Shown: piece after piece, positions 22,491 to 31,955 of the stretch
Numbering within the stretch: position 1 is the stretch's first letter
Layout of the letters: each line of letters opens with the position of its first letter
Source of the DNA: Saccharobesus litoralis
GTDB lineage: Bacteria; Pseudomonadota; Gammaproteobacteria; Enterobacterales; Alteromonadaceae
Reading direction: 5' to 3'
Length of the DNA stretch: 64,000 bases
Assembly (NCBI RefSeq): GCF_003063625.1
Contig: NZ_CP026604.1
Coordinates: 3,636,065 to 3,700,064, forward strand
Made by a program: the position numbers and the translations under genes
Notes under the pieces: generated by a model
Database searches by the model: none
What the model saw: the letters and a program-made list of their open reading frames with translations, nothing else
Told to the model about the DNA's origin: nothing

Positions 22491-23412
22491 AACTAGCAAA
22501 TACACGTTCCATGGTTTGTCTGAGCTTTAACTCATCATGACGATAGAAAATATCTTGTTGCCGTAATTCCCCCTTTATTACCATATCATCACTTAAGTTA
22601 TCGACAGGCGAATGGTTGTCAACTAACACTTTGCTAATACGGACTTTGGGGAATTGTCGCTGTAACCATTCAAGTTTGGCTGCTAAGTTCATTTTACCCG
22701 CAGGGCCAATTTCCTTGCCCAAATTGTCAATATAGATAATTTTTGCGTTGGTCGCGGCTAATGCTTGATAAAGGTCGTTAACTAGTAATGGTGGGATAAC
22801 GCTAGTAAAAAAGCTACCCGGGCCGAGTAAAATGTAATCTGCATTGTAAATCGCACGAATAGCGCGTGGCGGCGCTGTGATATTTTGCGTTAAGTTTAAG
22901 CAATCGGGAACTGGAATATCTTCGGCATCAATGCTGGTCTCCCCAACCACAACACGGCCTTCGCAGGTGGTTGCGCTTAAATGCGCAGGTTGTTCCGACA
23001 TTGGATAAAGCCGACTTTCTACCTTTAGCATACGTCTAGCCAGTTCAATCACTTCAACCGGCGAGTACCTGAGTTGTTGTAACGCGAAAAACAACAGATT
23101 ACCTAGGCTGTGCCCAGACAGTTCATCATCTTCGAAACGATATTCAAGTAATTGTGCGCCAAAATGATTTTTACCTGCTAAATGACTTAAGCAGTTTCTC
23201 AGATCACCCCAAGCAATGGTGTCTTTGGCTTTTCTTAAACGTCCCGTTGAGCCGCCATTGTCTGTTGTTGTTACTATGCCTGTTAAACGATGACCGTAGT
23301 CAGAAAAAGTATTAAGTACTTTTCCTAAACCGTGTCCACCGCCTATAGCCACTATATTGAACTCTCTCGTTAGCATTAAGGGCTCGATTTCAATTGGTTG
23401 TCTAAATTTCAC
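22477..23412 (-). CDS. YvcK/CofD-like UDP-GlcNAc-binding protein (gluconeogenesis factor family)
   Basis: A UPF0052 member, related to CofD transferases. In Bacillus YvcK binds UDP-sugars and supports growth and cell-wall synthesis on gluconeogenic carbon; in proteobacteria the role is less clear. The 311-residue protein has the nucleotide-binding GGGHGLGKVL motif near residue 24, TTDNGGSTGRLR, and LLGPGSFFTSVIPPLLV. It is not in an operon here; dcd converges from the left. Family is certain; biochemical role is not. Confidence 0.85.
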   Translation of the reverse strand: MKFRQPIEIEPLMLTREFNIVAIGGGHGLGKVLNTFSDYGHRLTGIVTTTDNGGSTGRLRKAKDTIAWGDLRNCLSHLAGKNHFGAQLLEYRFEDDELSGHSLGNLLFFALQQLRYSPVEVIELARRMLKVESRLYPMSEQPAHLSATTCEGRVVVGETSIDAEDIPVPDCLNLTQNITAPPRAIRAIYNADYILLGPGSFFTSVIPPLLVNDLYQALAATNAKIIYIDNLGKEIGPAGKMNLAAKLEWLQRQFPKVRISKVLVDNHSPVDNLSDDMVIKGELRQQDIFYRHDELKLRQTMERVFASLAVS

Positions 23413-23755
23413 TACTACACCTTACTTAGTCAGTATAAGGCGAGAAAACAAAACTGTCTCGCGCTTAACCGTAACTAAATGTAATTTGTTATCGGTCATA
23501 AACCAAAACCCTGAATATTTAGCTGTGATAATGAGTACTTGTTAACGGAACGTAAAATTATGATGGCAAAACTGGCCTATTGTTTTAATATAAGTTAGGC
23601 TTTACTGGTCTGATGTGTTAATTAAAACACGTAAAATCAATGTGTTGTTCGGTTAAAACTAAAGACTACTGCTAACCTTACAGCTTGGAACCCAATTTTA
23701 GATTTCCATTTGTGCTAACTAAAATCAAAACCATTACACGCAATGGGGAGAAGTC
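23413..23755. other. Divergent intergenic region yvcK / lipase
   Basis: About 340 bp with no supported gene. It must hold the promoters of the leftward yvcK and the rightward lipase. The lipase ribosome site GGGGAG lies 5 bp before its ATG. I see no clear operator or hairpin. Confidence 0.5.
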
Positions 23756-26353
23756 ATGAAAAAACTGCTGCTGAGTACCTCAATATTATCTGTATTGGCG
23801 CTCACTGGGTGTGGAGACGACACAAGTTTGTCTTCTATCGTTGACGATCACAAAGACAACAAGGTGATTGCTGCAACGCGGGTCTCTTTTGACCCATCAA
23901 ATGGGGTTTTATCAGTACCCAACGACTTACTTTTTTCAACGCCGCCTAACGATTTAACTAAGAAAGACGGAACGTTAAATATCCCCGTGGCGGATGAGGC
24001 TGACCTTTCCGATCCTACGGTGGCGCTTAACACCTTAGATGGCTGGTCTGTTCAACAACCTTTTACAATTGATTTTGTATTACCTGCTGGCGTTGACTCT
24101 TTGGATGCTAATTCGGTTGCACAACCTGGCGCCATTCGCATTTTTGAAGTTGTCATGGGGGCGAGCTTAGTTGACAGTGATTGCGCCAGTGTCCAAGCTG
24201 GACTTGCCTGTAAGATGGTTGGTGAATTAAGTGCGCCAGTTAATTTTGTGACTACCCTAGCCGACAAAGATACAGTGGCTATTGTACCGGTAACACCGTT
24301 CAAGCCAGGCTCAAGTTATTTAGTCGTCGTGACAAATGCGTTAATGGATTCATTGGGACGAGATGTCGAGCCATCTTCAACCTATATTACGGTTAGACAA
24401 AATATTCAAACACATCCATTGGGTTCAGCTTCGCAGCTGGCATTACAAGGGTTAGTTAATTCGTTTGAAAGTGTGTTGGCCGGCGCAGGTATTGATTTAG
24501 ATACAGTGATCCATACATCAGCGATGACCATTCAATCAGCCGGTAGCAGTATATCCGCGTTAAAAGCGGGATATGCAAAGTTATTAAGTGAGAATTCAGC
24601 AAATTTACCTATGCTAACCCATGTTGCGAATTCAACCTTGACTATTCGTGATATGTTTGTTGCAGCAGGTGCTATTGATGCGGCAACGCCACAATGCGCA
24701 ACTATTGCACCAACTTTGGCTGCGGTAGCGGGTACAGAACAATTTGCGACTGTATTAGCGCAAATGCAATCTTTGATTGGCATTTGTGCAGGGGAAGTGC
24801 ATTTTGGTTCTATTTCTTTACCTTACTATTTGTCTGCGCCAAGTAGCGAAGAGCCTACTGCTCCATTGAATAAGCCTTGGAAAGCCATGTGCGATAGCGG
24901 CGCCATTTTAGCGAGTGCTACGCAAGAGCAGTTAGCTTCCGCTACCCCTGGGCCTAATCACGATGCATGTCAGGCGCTCAATTTGGCTGATTTAGGTTTA
25001 GATGTGGAACGCAACTTAACCAAATACAATCCTGTGCCGATGGCGACGGGCCTACAAAATATTAAAGTACAAATGACTTTGCCTAATCTTTCGTTAATGC
25101 AGGCGATTGATCCGACATTTGCTCAACCTGATTCAGGTTGGCCGGTGGTTATTTTAACTCACGGATTATCGCGGCAAAAAGAAGACATGCTAGCCTTGGC
25201 TTCTACTTTATCAACGCAAGGTTTTGCCACTATTGCTATTGATCAGCCACTGCATGGCGAGCGCGGCTTTGATATTAACGGCAGTCCAGATAGCAAAGAA
25301 ATTGTTGCATCGGGTGATAACCCACTTGCTTTTGCTAACTTGCAAAATCTACAAGTAATGCGTGACAACATTCGTCAAAGTGTTATTGACTTATTAGGAT
25401 TACGCGTAGGGTTAACCAGAGCTGCAAGTAGCGACTTTGATGGTCATCAACTCGATCCAACTAAAGTGTATTTTGCTGGGATCTCTCTAGGTGCGATGTG
25501 GGGGCTAGATTTTGTTACGCTTGCCAATACGCCGCTTAACCCAGCTTTAGATCCTGCCTTTAAAGTTAATGCAAGTGTGTTGGCGAGTCCAGGAGGCGGT
25601 ACGGCTAACTTTATGTTGGAATCAATATTTTTTGGCCCTTATATAAAAAGTAATTTAATTCTTAGTTTTATTGAGCCGTTTTTACCGACATTAGCCACCA
25701 CAATCGGTGACGATGTTGCCTATGCACAAGCAAAAGCCAGCTTTGTCACTCAAGCGGGTTTAACGGGGGACGATTTATTAACGTTTGAAGCAGCAGAGCA
25801 GTTTGTGTTGTATTTATTAGCGCAGGGTGTCGATTTAACTAAGCTAAACGGTGAGGTTTATCGTACGCATTATGCCAATTTTAAAAGTAACCTAATGCAG
25901 AATAAACCAACGCTGTCGGCGGTGTTGGACGCAACATTTAATAGTTTTGCTTTTGCTGTACAAACCATGATAGATGCCGGTGATCCAAACAGTTATGCTA
26001 GTCAGTTAGCCGCGACAGGAACGCCGATCCTTATTACCGAAATATTCGGAGATGGTACGGCAAGTACGTGGGATGATGTTATTCCACCTACGACTTCAAC
26101 GCCTTTATCTGGCACAGAGCAGTTTATACGCTTGTTAAACTTGCCTGTTCTCGACAGCAATGCTGGTGATGGTACGGCAAATGTTTCAGGTTTTGTGCGT
26201 TTTAATAAAGGTACTCATGGCTCATTATTATCAGCCGGTGATACACCAGAAGTCACCGCAGAAATGCATAGCCAAGTGGTATCTTTCTTTAAATCAGACG
26301 GTAAATTAATTAAGGTTAATTCAGGTGGTGGTGCTATTGTGCCAGCAAACTAA
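23756..26353 (+). CDS. VolA/Pla-1-like surface lipase (lipoprotein)
   Basis: A predicted outer-membrane lipase or lysophospholipase of 865 residues. The signal peptide ends in the lipobox LALTGC (Cys 19). The N-terminal ~350 residues match the bacterial virulence-factor lipase N-terminal region (beta-rich, with paired cysteines). The C-terminal half is an alpha/beta hydrolase: oxyanion-side LTHGLSRQKEDML, GEPL-type HGERG, and the nucleophile Ser 577 in GISLG. A C-terminal His (GTHGS) is a candidate triad member. VolA of Vibrio cholerae, a surface lipoprotein that releases fatty acids from lysophosphatidylcholine, is the closest described relative I recall. Single-gene unit with its own terminator. 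Family is confident; substrate inferred. Confidence 0.82.
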   Translation: MKKLLLSTSILSVLALTGCGDDTSLSSIVDDHKDNKVIAATRVSFDPSNGVLSVPNDLLFSTPPNDLTKKDGTLNIPVADEADLSDPTVALNTLDGWSVQQPFTIDFVLPAGVDSLDANSVAQPGAIRIFEVVMGASLVDSDCASVQAGLACKMVGELSAPVNFVTTLADKDTVAIVPVTPFKPGSSYLVVVTNALMDSLGRDVEPSSTYITVRQNIQTHPLGSASQLALQGLVNSFESVLAGAGIDLDTVIHTSAMTIQSAGSSISALKAGYAKLLSENSANLPMLTHVANSTLTIRDMFVAAGAIDAATPQCATIAPTLAAVAGTEQFATVLAQMQSLIGICAGEVHFGSISLPYYLSAPSSEEPTAPLNKPWKAMCDSGAILASATQEQLASATPGPNHDACQALNLADLGLDVERNLTKYNPVPMATGLQNIKVQMTLPNLSLMQAIDPTFAQPDSGWPVVILTHGLSRQKEDMLALASTLSTQGFATIAIDQPLHGERGFDINGSPDSKEIVASGDNPLAFANLQNLQVMRDNIRQSVIDLLGLRVGLTRAASSDFDGHQLDPTKVYFAGISLGAMWGLDFVTLANTPLNPALDPAFKVNASVLASPGGGTANFMLESIFFGPYIKSNLILSFIEPFLPTLATTIGDDVAYAQAKASFVTQAGLTGDDLLTFEAAEQFVLYLLAQGVDLTKLNGEVYRTHYANFKSNLMQNKPTLSAVLDATFNSFAFAVQTMIDAGDPNSYASQLAATGTPILITEIFGDGTASTWDDVIPPTTSTPLSGTEQFIRLLNLPVLDSNAGDGTANVSGFVRFNKGTHGSLLSAGDTPEVTAEMHSQVVSFFKSDGKLIKVNSGGGAIVPAN

Positions 26354-26421
26354 CTACCTATTATCTAGTTAGGCTTAATGGAGTGCCTTAATGAATAGGT
26401 AGCTAAAAAATTTCATTATTG

Positions 26422-26456
26422 AAAGCCGCAATTTTCTATAAAATTGCGGCTTTTTT
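26422..26456 (+). terminator. Terminator of the lipase gene
   Basis: A perfect 14-bp stem (AAAGCCGCAATTTT / AAAATTGCGGCTTT) with a 4-nt loop and a run of six T. Confidence 0.9.
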
Positions 26457-26596
26457 GTTTAAAAAAAGGCGAGATTAATTTTTTTAGATTTGTGTGAAAT
26501 TTAATTGGACGAAATCAAAATCTAAGAGCAAAATACGCGAAATTTTGCTAGTGGCGGAAATGCTGCTTTTTACATTTTTAGTTGATGGTAATTGTC

Positions 26597-28543
26597 ATGC
26601 CAAATAACAATAACGAACCTTGGACAACCCAACAAGCCGACAAAATATACGGCGTTAAAGCTTGGGGTAATGGTTACTTTGATATTGATCTCCAAGGAGA
26701 TGTTGTCGTTAATAATCCATTAAATGAAACATCGAATCCTGTTTCGTTAATGAAAATTATCGAAGGTTTGAAAGATCGTGAATTACATATGCCAGTATTG
26801 TTGCGTATTGAAAATATTCTCGATCAGAGTATTAGCGAGCTAAATGAAACCTTTAATGCCGCAATAAATAAAATTGGTTATGGCAATGAGTATCGAGGGG
26901 TATACCCGATAAAAGTCAATCAACAAGCACAAATTGTTGAAGAAATTGCTCATTTTGGCGCGCGTTATAATCATGGCTTTGAGGTAGGTAGTAAAGCAGA
27001 GATGATTGCTGCGCTATCGACCATCGAGGGAACCGATAGCTTAATTATTTGTAACGGTTATAAAGACCAAGAATTTATTGAACTCGGTTTAGAGGCAGTT
27101 AAGTTAGGCCATAAATGTTTCTTTGTTATAGAAACCCTAACTGAGCTGCCTATTATTGTTGAGCGCAGTAAAGTATTGAATATACGGCCTCATATTGGTG
27201 TGCGGGTAAAAATGACCTCACAGGTTGGTGGTCATTGGAGTGCAACCAGTGGTGATCGCAGTGTGTTTGGTTTATCGGCTCGACAATTGATCCAAGCGGT
27301 TGATTATCTTAAAGAGCATGACATGCTCGACTGTTTGGAACTTCTGCATTGTCATCTAGGGTCACAGATCCCAAATATTCGCGATATTCGCGGTGGTGTG
27401 GTGGAAGCTTGCCAATATTATTCAGACTTGTGTCAAGAAGGCGCGGCTTTGTCTTATATTGACTTGGGGGGCGGTCTTGCTGTTGATTATACAGGTGGTC
27501 AATCAAGTACTGGGCAAAGTCGTAACTATTCACTCGCAGAGTATTGTGAAGATATTGTCGATACGATTAAGCATACGCTGGATGCCAAAGGACTAGCGCA
27601 CCCAACCATTGTTACTGAGTCTGGCCGGGCAACAGTCGCTTACACATCCGTGTTGTTATTTAATATTTTAGATGTTGTTCATTTTGAATCTGAGCAGATA
27701 CCTGAGTCGCAGGAAGATGAACATCAATTACTGAAAAGCATGCGGGAGATATTGACTTATCTTAAGCCGCAAAGAGTACAAGAGTGTTTTAACGACGCCT
27801 TGTTTTATCGTGATGAAGCGCGTGAATTGTTTAAACGTGGGCAAATTGATTTACGTGTAAGATCCGTGGTTGAAACTTTCTATTATGGGATCCTTCATCA
27901 AATTAAAGATACGTTAAATAAAATGGATCGTATCCCTGATGAGTTGGAAGGTTTAGCTGATTCATTAGCGGATATTTACTATGGCAACTTTAGTTTGTTT
28001 CAATCGTTACCGGATAGTTGGGCAATTGATCAATTATTTCCGATTATGCCGATCCATCGTTTAAATGAAGAGCCAACTAGGCGCGGCATGCTGGCTGATA
28101 TTACTTGTGATTGTGACGGAAAAATAGAGCGCTTTGTGGTTGATCAACATGTAGAAAAAACTCTACCGTTACATGAAATGTTACCAGAGCAAGAATATTA
28201 TTTAGGGGTATTTTTAGTTGGCGCTTACCAAGAAACGTTAGGTGATCTGCATAACTTGTTTGGTGACACCAATGTGGTAAGTGTACGATTGAATCAAGAT
28301 TCAAGTTTTGATTTTGTCAAAGAGGTTCACGGCGACACGATAGAAGATGTATTAAGTTATGTTGAATATCACCCGCGTGAAATGAAAGTTAAATTCCGTA
28401 ATAAAGTGGAAGCCGCTGTGAAAGAAGGGCGCATTAGTGCTAAAGAGCGCCAGCATATGATTAAAACGTTTAATGCGAGTATGCAAGGCTACACCTATTA
28501 CGAAAAAGAAGAACATCAAGGCCAAGATGACTTGGCAGTTTAA
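26597..28543 (+). CDS. speA: Biosynthetic arginine decarboxylase
   Basis: Decarboxylates arginine to agmatine, feeding polyamine synthesis. A PLP-dependent alanine-racemase-fold enzyme (Orn/DAP/Arg decarboxylase 2). The cofactor lysine is in GVYPIKVNQQ (residue 106 from this start), and glycine-rich phosphate-site motifs such as DLGGGLAVDY are present. Length is ~648 residues, near E. coli SpeA (658). The frame is open from TTG 26582 with ATGs at 26585 and 26597; I chose 26597 (MPNNNNEPW), but no clear ribosome site decides it. It is followed after 18 bp by a carboxynorspermidine dehydrogenase, so the two form a polyamine operon. Confidence 0.93.
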   Translation: MPNNNNEPWTTQQADKIYGVKAWGNGYFDIDLQGDVVVNNPLNETSNPVSLMKIIEGLKDRELHMPVLLRIENILDQSISELNETFNAAINKIGYGNEYRGVYPIKVNQQAQIVEEIAHFGARYNHGFEVGSKAEMIAALSTIEGTDSLIICNGYKDQEFIELGLEAVKLGHKCFFVIETLTELPIIVERSKVLNIRPHIGVRVKMTSQVGGHWSATSGDRSVFGLSARQLIQAVDYLKEHDMLDCLELLHCHLGSQIPNIRDIRGGVVEACQYYSDLCQEGAALSYIDLGGGLAVDYTGGQSSTGQSRNYSLAEYCEDIVDTIKHTLDAKGLAHPTIVTESGRATVAYTSVLLFNILDVVHFESEQIPESQEDEHQLLKSMREILTYLKPQRVQECFNDALFYRDEARELFKRGQIDLRVRSVVETFYYGILHQIKDTLNKMDRIPDELEGLADSLADIYYGNFSLFQSLPDSWAIDQLFPIMPIHRLNEEPTRRGMLADITCDCDGKIERFVVDQHVEKTLPLHEMLPEQEYYLGVFLVGAYQETLGDLHNLFGDTNVVSVRLNQDSSFDFVKEVHGDTIEDVLSYVEYHPREMKVKFRNKVEAAVKEGRISAKERQHMIKTFNASMQGYTYYEKEEHQGQDDLAV

Positions 28544-28561
28544 CAATAGTAGAGAAAAATA

Positions 28562-29770
28562 ATGAGTAAAGTATTAATCATTGGTGCTGGTGGCGTTGGT
28601 CAGGTTGTTGCCCACAAGTGCGCTCAAGTGGCAGAGATTTTTTCTGATATTACTTTGGCCAGTCGTACTGAATCTAAATGTAAAGCGATTGCTGAGCAAG
28701 TTAAGCAAGCCACGGGTCGAGATATAGCGACAGCCCAAGTTGATGCGGATAACGTACCTGAGTTAGTTGCGTTGCTGAAACAGTTAAAACCTGAATTAGT
28801 TATTAATGTCGCCTTGCCTTATCAAGATTTGACAATTATGGATGCTTGTTTAGAAGCGGGTGTCCATTATATGGATACGGCCAACTATGAACCACTTGAT
28901 ACGGCTAAATTTGAATATAAATGGCAATGGGCTTATCAAGAAAAGTTTGAGAAAGCCGGTTTAACAGCATTATTGGGTTCGGGTTTTGATCCGGGCGCGA
29001 CCAATATGTTTACCGCTTATATTGCTAAACACTATTTTGATGAGATCCATACATTAGATATTATTGACGTCAATGGCGGTGATCACGGCTATCCATTTGC
29101 AACCAACTTTAACCCAGAAATCAACATTCGCGAGGTAACAGCTGAGTGTCGTCACTGGGAAAATGGTGAGTTTGTCACGACTCCGGCTATGTCAACTAAG
29201 CAAAGTTTCACTTGCCCAGATGAGGTTGGTACTTACAACATATACCGTATGTATCACGAAGAATTGGAATCATTAACCAAACATTATCCAACGCTAAAAC
29301 GCGCGCAATTTTGGATGAGCTTTGGTGACAGTTACCTTAAGCATTTGGAAGTGTTAGGTAATGTTGGCATGACAGGTATTGAACCTGTGGAATTTCAAGG
29401 TCAACAAATTGTGCCTATCCAATTTTTAAAAGCCTTACTGCCAGACCCTTCGACCTTAGGGCCGCGTACGGTTGGTAAAACCTGCATTGGCTGTGTCGTG
29501 ACAGGTATTAAGGATGGCAAGGAGAAAACGGTTTACGTATATAACGTTAAAGACCATCAAGATTGTTATCAAGAAGTGCAATCTCAGGCGATTTCTTATA
29601 CGACAGGTGTTCCTTGTATGATTGGCGCTAAAATGATTTTAGAAGGCCAATGGCAAAAGCCAGGTGTATGGAATATGGAACAATTAGATCCTGATACCTT
29701 TATGGAAAACATGAACCAACATGGTTTACCTTGGCAAGTGATTGAAGAGCCTAACTTCGATTTGATTTAA
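28562..29770 (+). CDS. Carboxynorspermidine/carboxyspermidine dehydrogenase (saccharopine dehydrogenase family)
   Basis: An NAD(P)H-dependent enzyme that condenses aspartate semialdehyde with a diamine to carboxy(nor)spermidine, the alternative polyamine route of vibrios and many marine bacteria. The Rossmann motif GAGGVGQVVAHKC opens the protein. TALLGSGFDPGATNMFTAY, DVNGGDHGYPFATNF and the C-terminal GVPCMIGAKMIL are typical of the family; length 402 is usual. It is in an operon with speA. The decarboxylase partner NspC, usually adjacent, is not in this window; a terminator and repeat copy B follow instead. Confidence 0.9.
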   Translation: MSKVLIIGAGGVGQVVAHKCAQVAEIFSDITLASRTESKCKAIAEQVKQATGRDIATAQVDADNVPELVALLKQLKPELVINVALPYQDLTIMDACLEAGVHYMDTANYEPLDTAKFEYKWQWAYQEKFEKAGLTALLGSGFDPGATNMFTAYIAKHYFDEIHTLDIIDVNGGDHGYPFATNFNPEINIREVTAECRHWENGEFVTTPAMSTKQSFTCPDEVGTYNIYRMYHEELESLTKHYPTLKRAQFWMSFGDSYLKHLEVLGNVGMTGIEPVEFQGQQIVPIQFLKALLPDPSTLGPRTVGKTCIGCVVTGIKDGKEKTVYVYNVKDHQDCYQEVQSQAISYTTGVPCMIGAKMILEGQWQKPGVWNMEQLDPDTFMENMNQHGLPWQVIEEPNFDLI

Positions 29771-29803
29771 CACTGAACCAATCTTAATTGGTATGCAATG
29801 TAA

Positions 29804-29836
29804 AAAGCCATTGTTATGAACAATGGCTTTATTTTT
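29804..29836 (+). terminator. Terminator of the speA operon
   Basis: A 12-bp perfect stem (AAAGCCATTGTT / AACAATGGCTTT) with a 3-nt loop and ATTTTT tail. Confidence 0.88.
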
Positions 29837-29842
29837 AAGTAG

Positions 29843-29971
29843 TATAGTCAAAGCGATCAGGTTTTAGGGGAAGCTGTCAAGCGGCGAGGCCCCATGAGCA
29901 TATGCTTTATTATGTGATTGGGGCGAGTAAGCGCTGACAATGAACCATAAGACCTGAGCGAGAAGACTATA
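29843..29971 (+). mobile_element. Dispersed MITE-like repeat, copy B (129 bp)
   Basis: Same ends as copy A (TATAGTCAAAGCGATC ... GAGCGAGAAGACTATA) without the inserted hairpin block. It is the same length as copy E, with only about ten differences by eye. The central palindrome is degraded at one base (GAGCATATGCTT). It lies between the speA-operon terminator and the 3' end of RNase T. Confidence 0.8.
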
Positions 29972-29977
29972 AAATAA

Positions 29978-30598
29978 TTAAGCGTTTTGCCAACCACCTA
30001 ATGCCTTCCATTTATTAACCATGTAACAAAATAACTCGGCAGTTTTATTGGTGTCGTAAATAGCGGCGTGAGCTTCACTTTGATCAAAGTGAATCCCCGC
30101 TTTTTGACAAGCCTTAACCAGTACCGTTTGACCTAAGGTTAATCCCGCCATACTGGTCGTATCAAAAGAAACAAATGGGTGAAAAGGTGTGCGTTTTATT
30201 TTAGTGCGCTCAATGGCCGCATTGAGAAAAGACATATCAAACGCGGCGTTGTGTGCCACCATAATCGAGCGTTGGCAATGATAATCTTTCTGTTTTTTTC
30301 TTACCGCTTTAAATATTTCTTTTAATGCTTCGTCTTCACTGACAGCCCCTCGTAACGGGTTAAAAGGGTCAATACCATTAAACTCTAGTGCCGATTTTTC
30401 TAGGTTAGCGCCTTCAAAGGGATCGATATGAAAGTGCAAAGTTTCACCTAAGTACATTTCACCGTTTTCGTCCATTTCTGTTAAACAGGCGGCAATTTCT
30501 AATAAGGCGTCGGTCTTTGCATTAAAGCCTGCTGTTTCAACGTCGATAACAACGGGATAATAGCCGCGAAATCGTTGCTTTAGTAATTCGTGAGTCAT
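29978..30598 (-). CDS. rnt: Ribonuclease T
   Basis: A DEDDh-family 3'-5' exoribonuclease that trims the 3' ends of tRNA and other stable RNAs. Motifs: Exo[11 protein letters not shown], Exo[13 protein letters not shown], and Exo[17 protein letters not shown]. The 206-residue length is close to E. coli RNase T (215). Divergent to motY, an arrangement also known in vibrios. Confidence 0.95.
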   Translation of the reverse strand: MTHELLKQRFRGYYPVVIDVETAGFNAKTDALLEIAACLTEMDENGEMYLGETLHFHIDPFEGANLEKSALEFNGIDPFNPLRGAVSEDEALKEIFKAVRKKQKDYHCQRSIMVAHNAAFDMSFLNAAIERTKIKRTPFHPFVSFDTTSMAGLTLGQTVLVKACQKAGIHFDQSEAHAAIYDTNKTAELFCYMVNKWKALGGWQNA

Positions 30599-30850
30599 AC
30601 TTTATTTGGACGACAAGCGCCCTTAAATCGAGTTTAGGAACTATCTTTTTATTATGTCAGAAAAATGGCTGATTTTCGGCGCGTATTTTGCAATATTTTT
30701 GAAAAAGGTGATTTGATGTCAGTGCTAAGCAGAGATTGGTCAGGCTTTTGGCAATAAATTTGCTTAATTCAGACTCTGTTGTACCTTGAGAAATTGATAA
30801 TAGACGCAGTTAAGTTAAACAAACTTGCGTCTTTGCCTAATTGGTGATGA

Positions 30851-31744
30851 ATGGCGATGAAAAATTTTATAAGCAATTTACTGTTATGTTTTGGCATAAC
30901 AACCTTGTTTATTGGGCAAGTGGCAGCCGAAGTTAGGCAATATCATGCCAAGCTCGAAAAGTCGGCGTGGCAATTAAGTCAAAAGTCTAAATTGCAATGT
31001 ACGCTGGCACATAAAATACCGCGTTATGGTGATGCTTTGTTTACGACTTACGCTAATCGTGAACTTAATTTAGCGTTTGAACTCGATATGTTGCGTTTAC
31101 CCCATCACTATGGTGTGGCTTCGGTACAATCGGTTGCGCCCGAATGGCGCCCAGGTGTGGCGACTAAGTCGATAGCCGATATGAAAATTTTAAAGCAATT
31201 TAATGGTGAAGTGCCGCAACAAGCCGCTTGGACTATGCTCACGGAATTAGAGAAAGGTATGTTACCAACGGTATATTATGCAGATTGGGCAAACCCATAC
31301 GATAAAGTGGCGGTTAGCCTTAATTCAATTAATTTTCATAGCGCATATGATCAGTTTTTAAATTGTGTGGATAATTTATTACCTTATAGTTTTGATGATA
31401 TTTCATTCACCATCTTAAATTATAAAAAGAATTCGTCAGATTTAACAACGCGTTCCAAACAGCGATTAGGCATGATAGGTGAATACTTAAAAGCCGATGC
31501 TGAAATGGAACTGGTGCTTGTTACCGGATTTACGGATAGCTTTGGTGGTCGTTATTTAAACGAAAAGCTATCTAAAAAACGGGCTGAAAAAGTGAAAAGC
31601 TTTTTTGTAGAAAATGGCGTCGAGGCCGAGCGTGTAACCACCACAGGTATGGGCGAAAAACGCCATATCGATTCGAATAAAACAATTCTCGGGCGTGAGC
31701 GTAACCGACGAGTGGTGATCCAATTAAATAAAGAAGCGACCTAG
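30851..31744 (+). CDS. motY: Sodium-type flagellar motor protein MotY
   Basis: MotY forms the T-ring under the flagellar LP ring and anchors the PomA/PomB stator in Na+-driven polar motors. The 297-residue precursor has an N-terminal signal peptide (LLLCFGITTLFIGQVAAEVRQ, cleavage near AAE). Its MotY-specific N-terminal domain has the conserved SKLQCTLAHKIPRYGDALF context, and its C-terminal OmpA-like peptidoglycan-binding domain has GFTDSFGGRYLNEKLSKKRA and RNRRVVI. The start could be the ATG at 30851 or 30857. It is adjacent and divergent to rnt, as in Vibrio. No convincing sigma-28 promoter was found. Confidence 0.93.
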   Translation: MAMKNFISNLLLCFGITTLFIGQVAAEVRQYHAKLEKSAWQLSQKSKLQCTLAHKIPRYGDALFTTYANRELNLAFELDMLRLPHHYGVASVQSVAPEWRPGVATKSIADMKILKQFNGEVPQQAAWTMLTELEKGMLPTVYYADWANPYDKVAVSLNSINFHSAYDQFLNCVDNLLPYSFDDISFTILNYKKNSSDLTTRSKQRLGMIGEYLKADAEMELVLVTGFTDSFGGRYLNEKLSKKRAEKVKSFFVENGVEAERVTTTGMGEKRHIDSNKTILGRERNRRVVIQLNKEAT

Positions 31745-31841
31745 TGCTGGAATGGTTGTGAAATTAAAGCAAAGATGGCTTAACAAAATACATACTCAAT
31801 AAAAAATAAGCTATACACAGATTTATTGGAGAGACGAGTGA

Positions 31842-31876
31842 GAAGCTCTAAACGCAAGTTTAGAGCTTCTTTTTTA
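31842..31876 (+). terminator. Terminator downstream of motY
   Basis: A perfect 12-bp stem (GAAGCTCTAAAC / GTTTAGAGCTTC) with a GCAA loop followed by seven T, 97 bp after the motY stop. Confidence 0.9.
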
Positions 31877-31891
31877 TGGTTTGCTGTTGTT

Positions 31892-31918
31892 TTGTTCTTA
31901 TTCAAAAGCTGCTAGAAT
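31892..31918 (+). promoter_or_regulatory. Probable mnmA-hflD-purB promoter
   Basis: TAGAAT (31913-31918) preceded by TGC gives an extended -10. TTGTTC (31892-31897), 15 bp upstream, is a weak -35. It lies between the motY terminator and mnmA, 38 bp before the start. Confidence 0.45.
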
Positions 31919-31955
31919 ATGCGCCCTCAATTTTCCCAGTTCGATACGGTTTTAA

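Noticed and set aside
30797-30850. Possible sigma-28 flagellar promoter before motY (TTAAGTTA ... GCCTAA)
   Set aside because: The spacing between the two halves is about 16 bp rather than ~11 and the -10 half lacks the GATAA; not supported.
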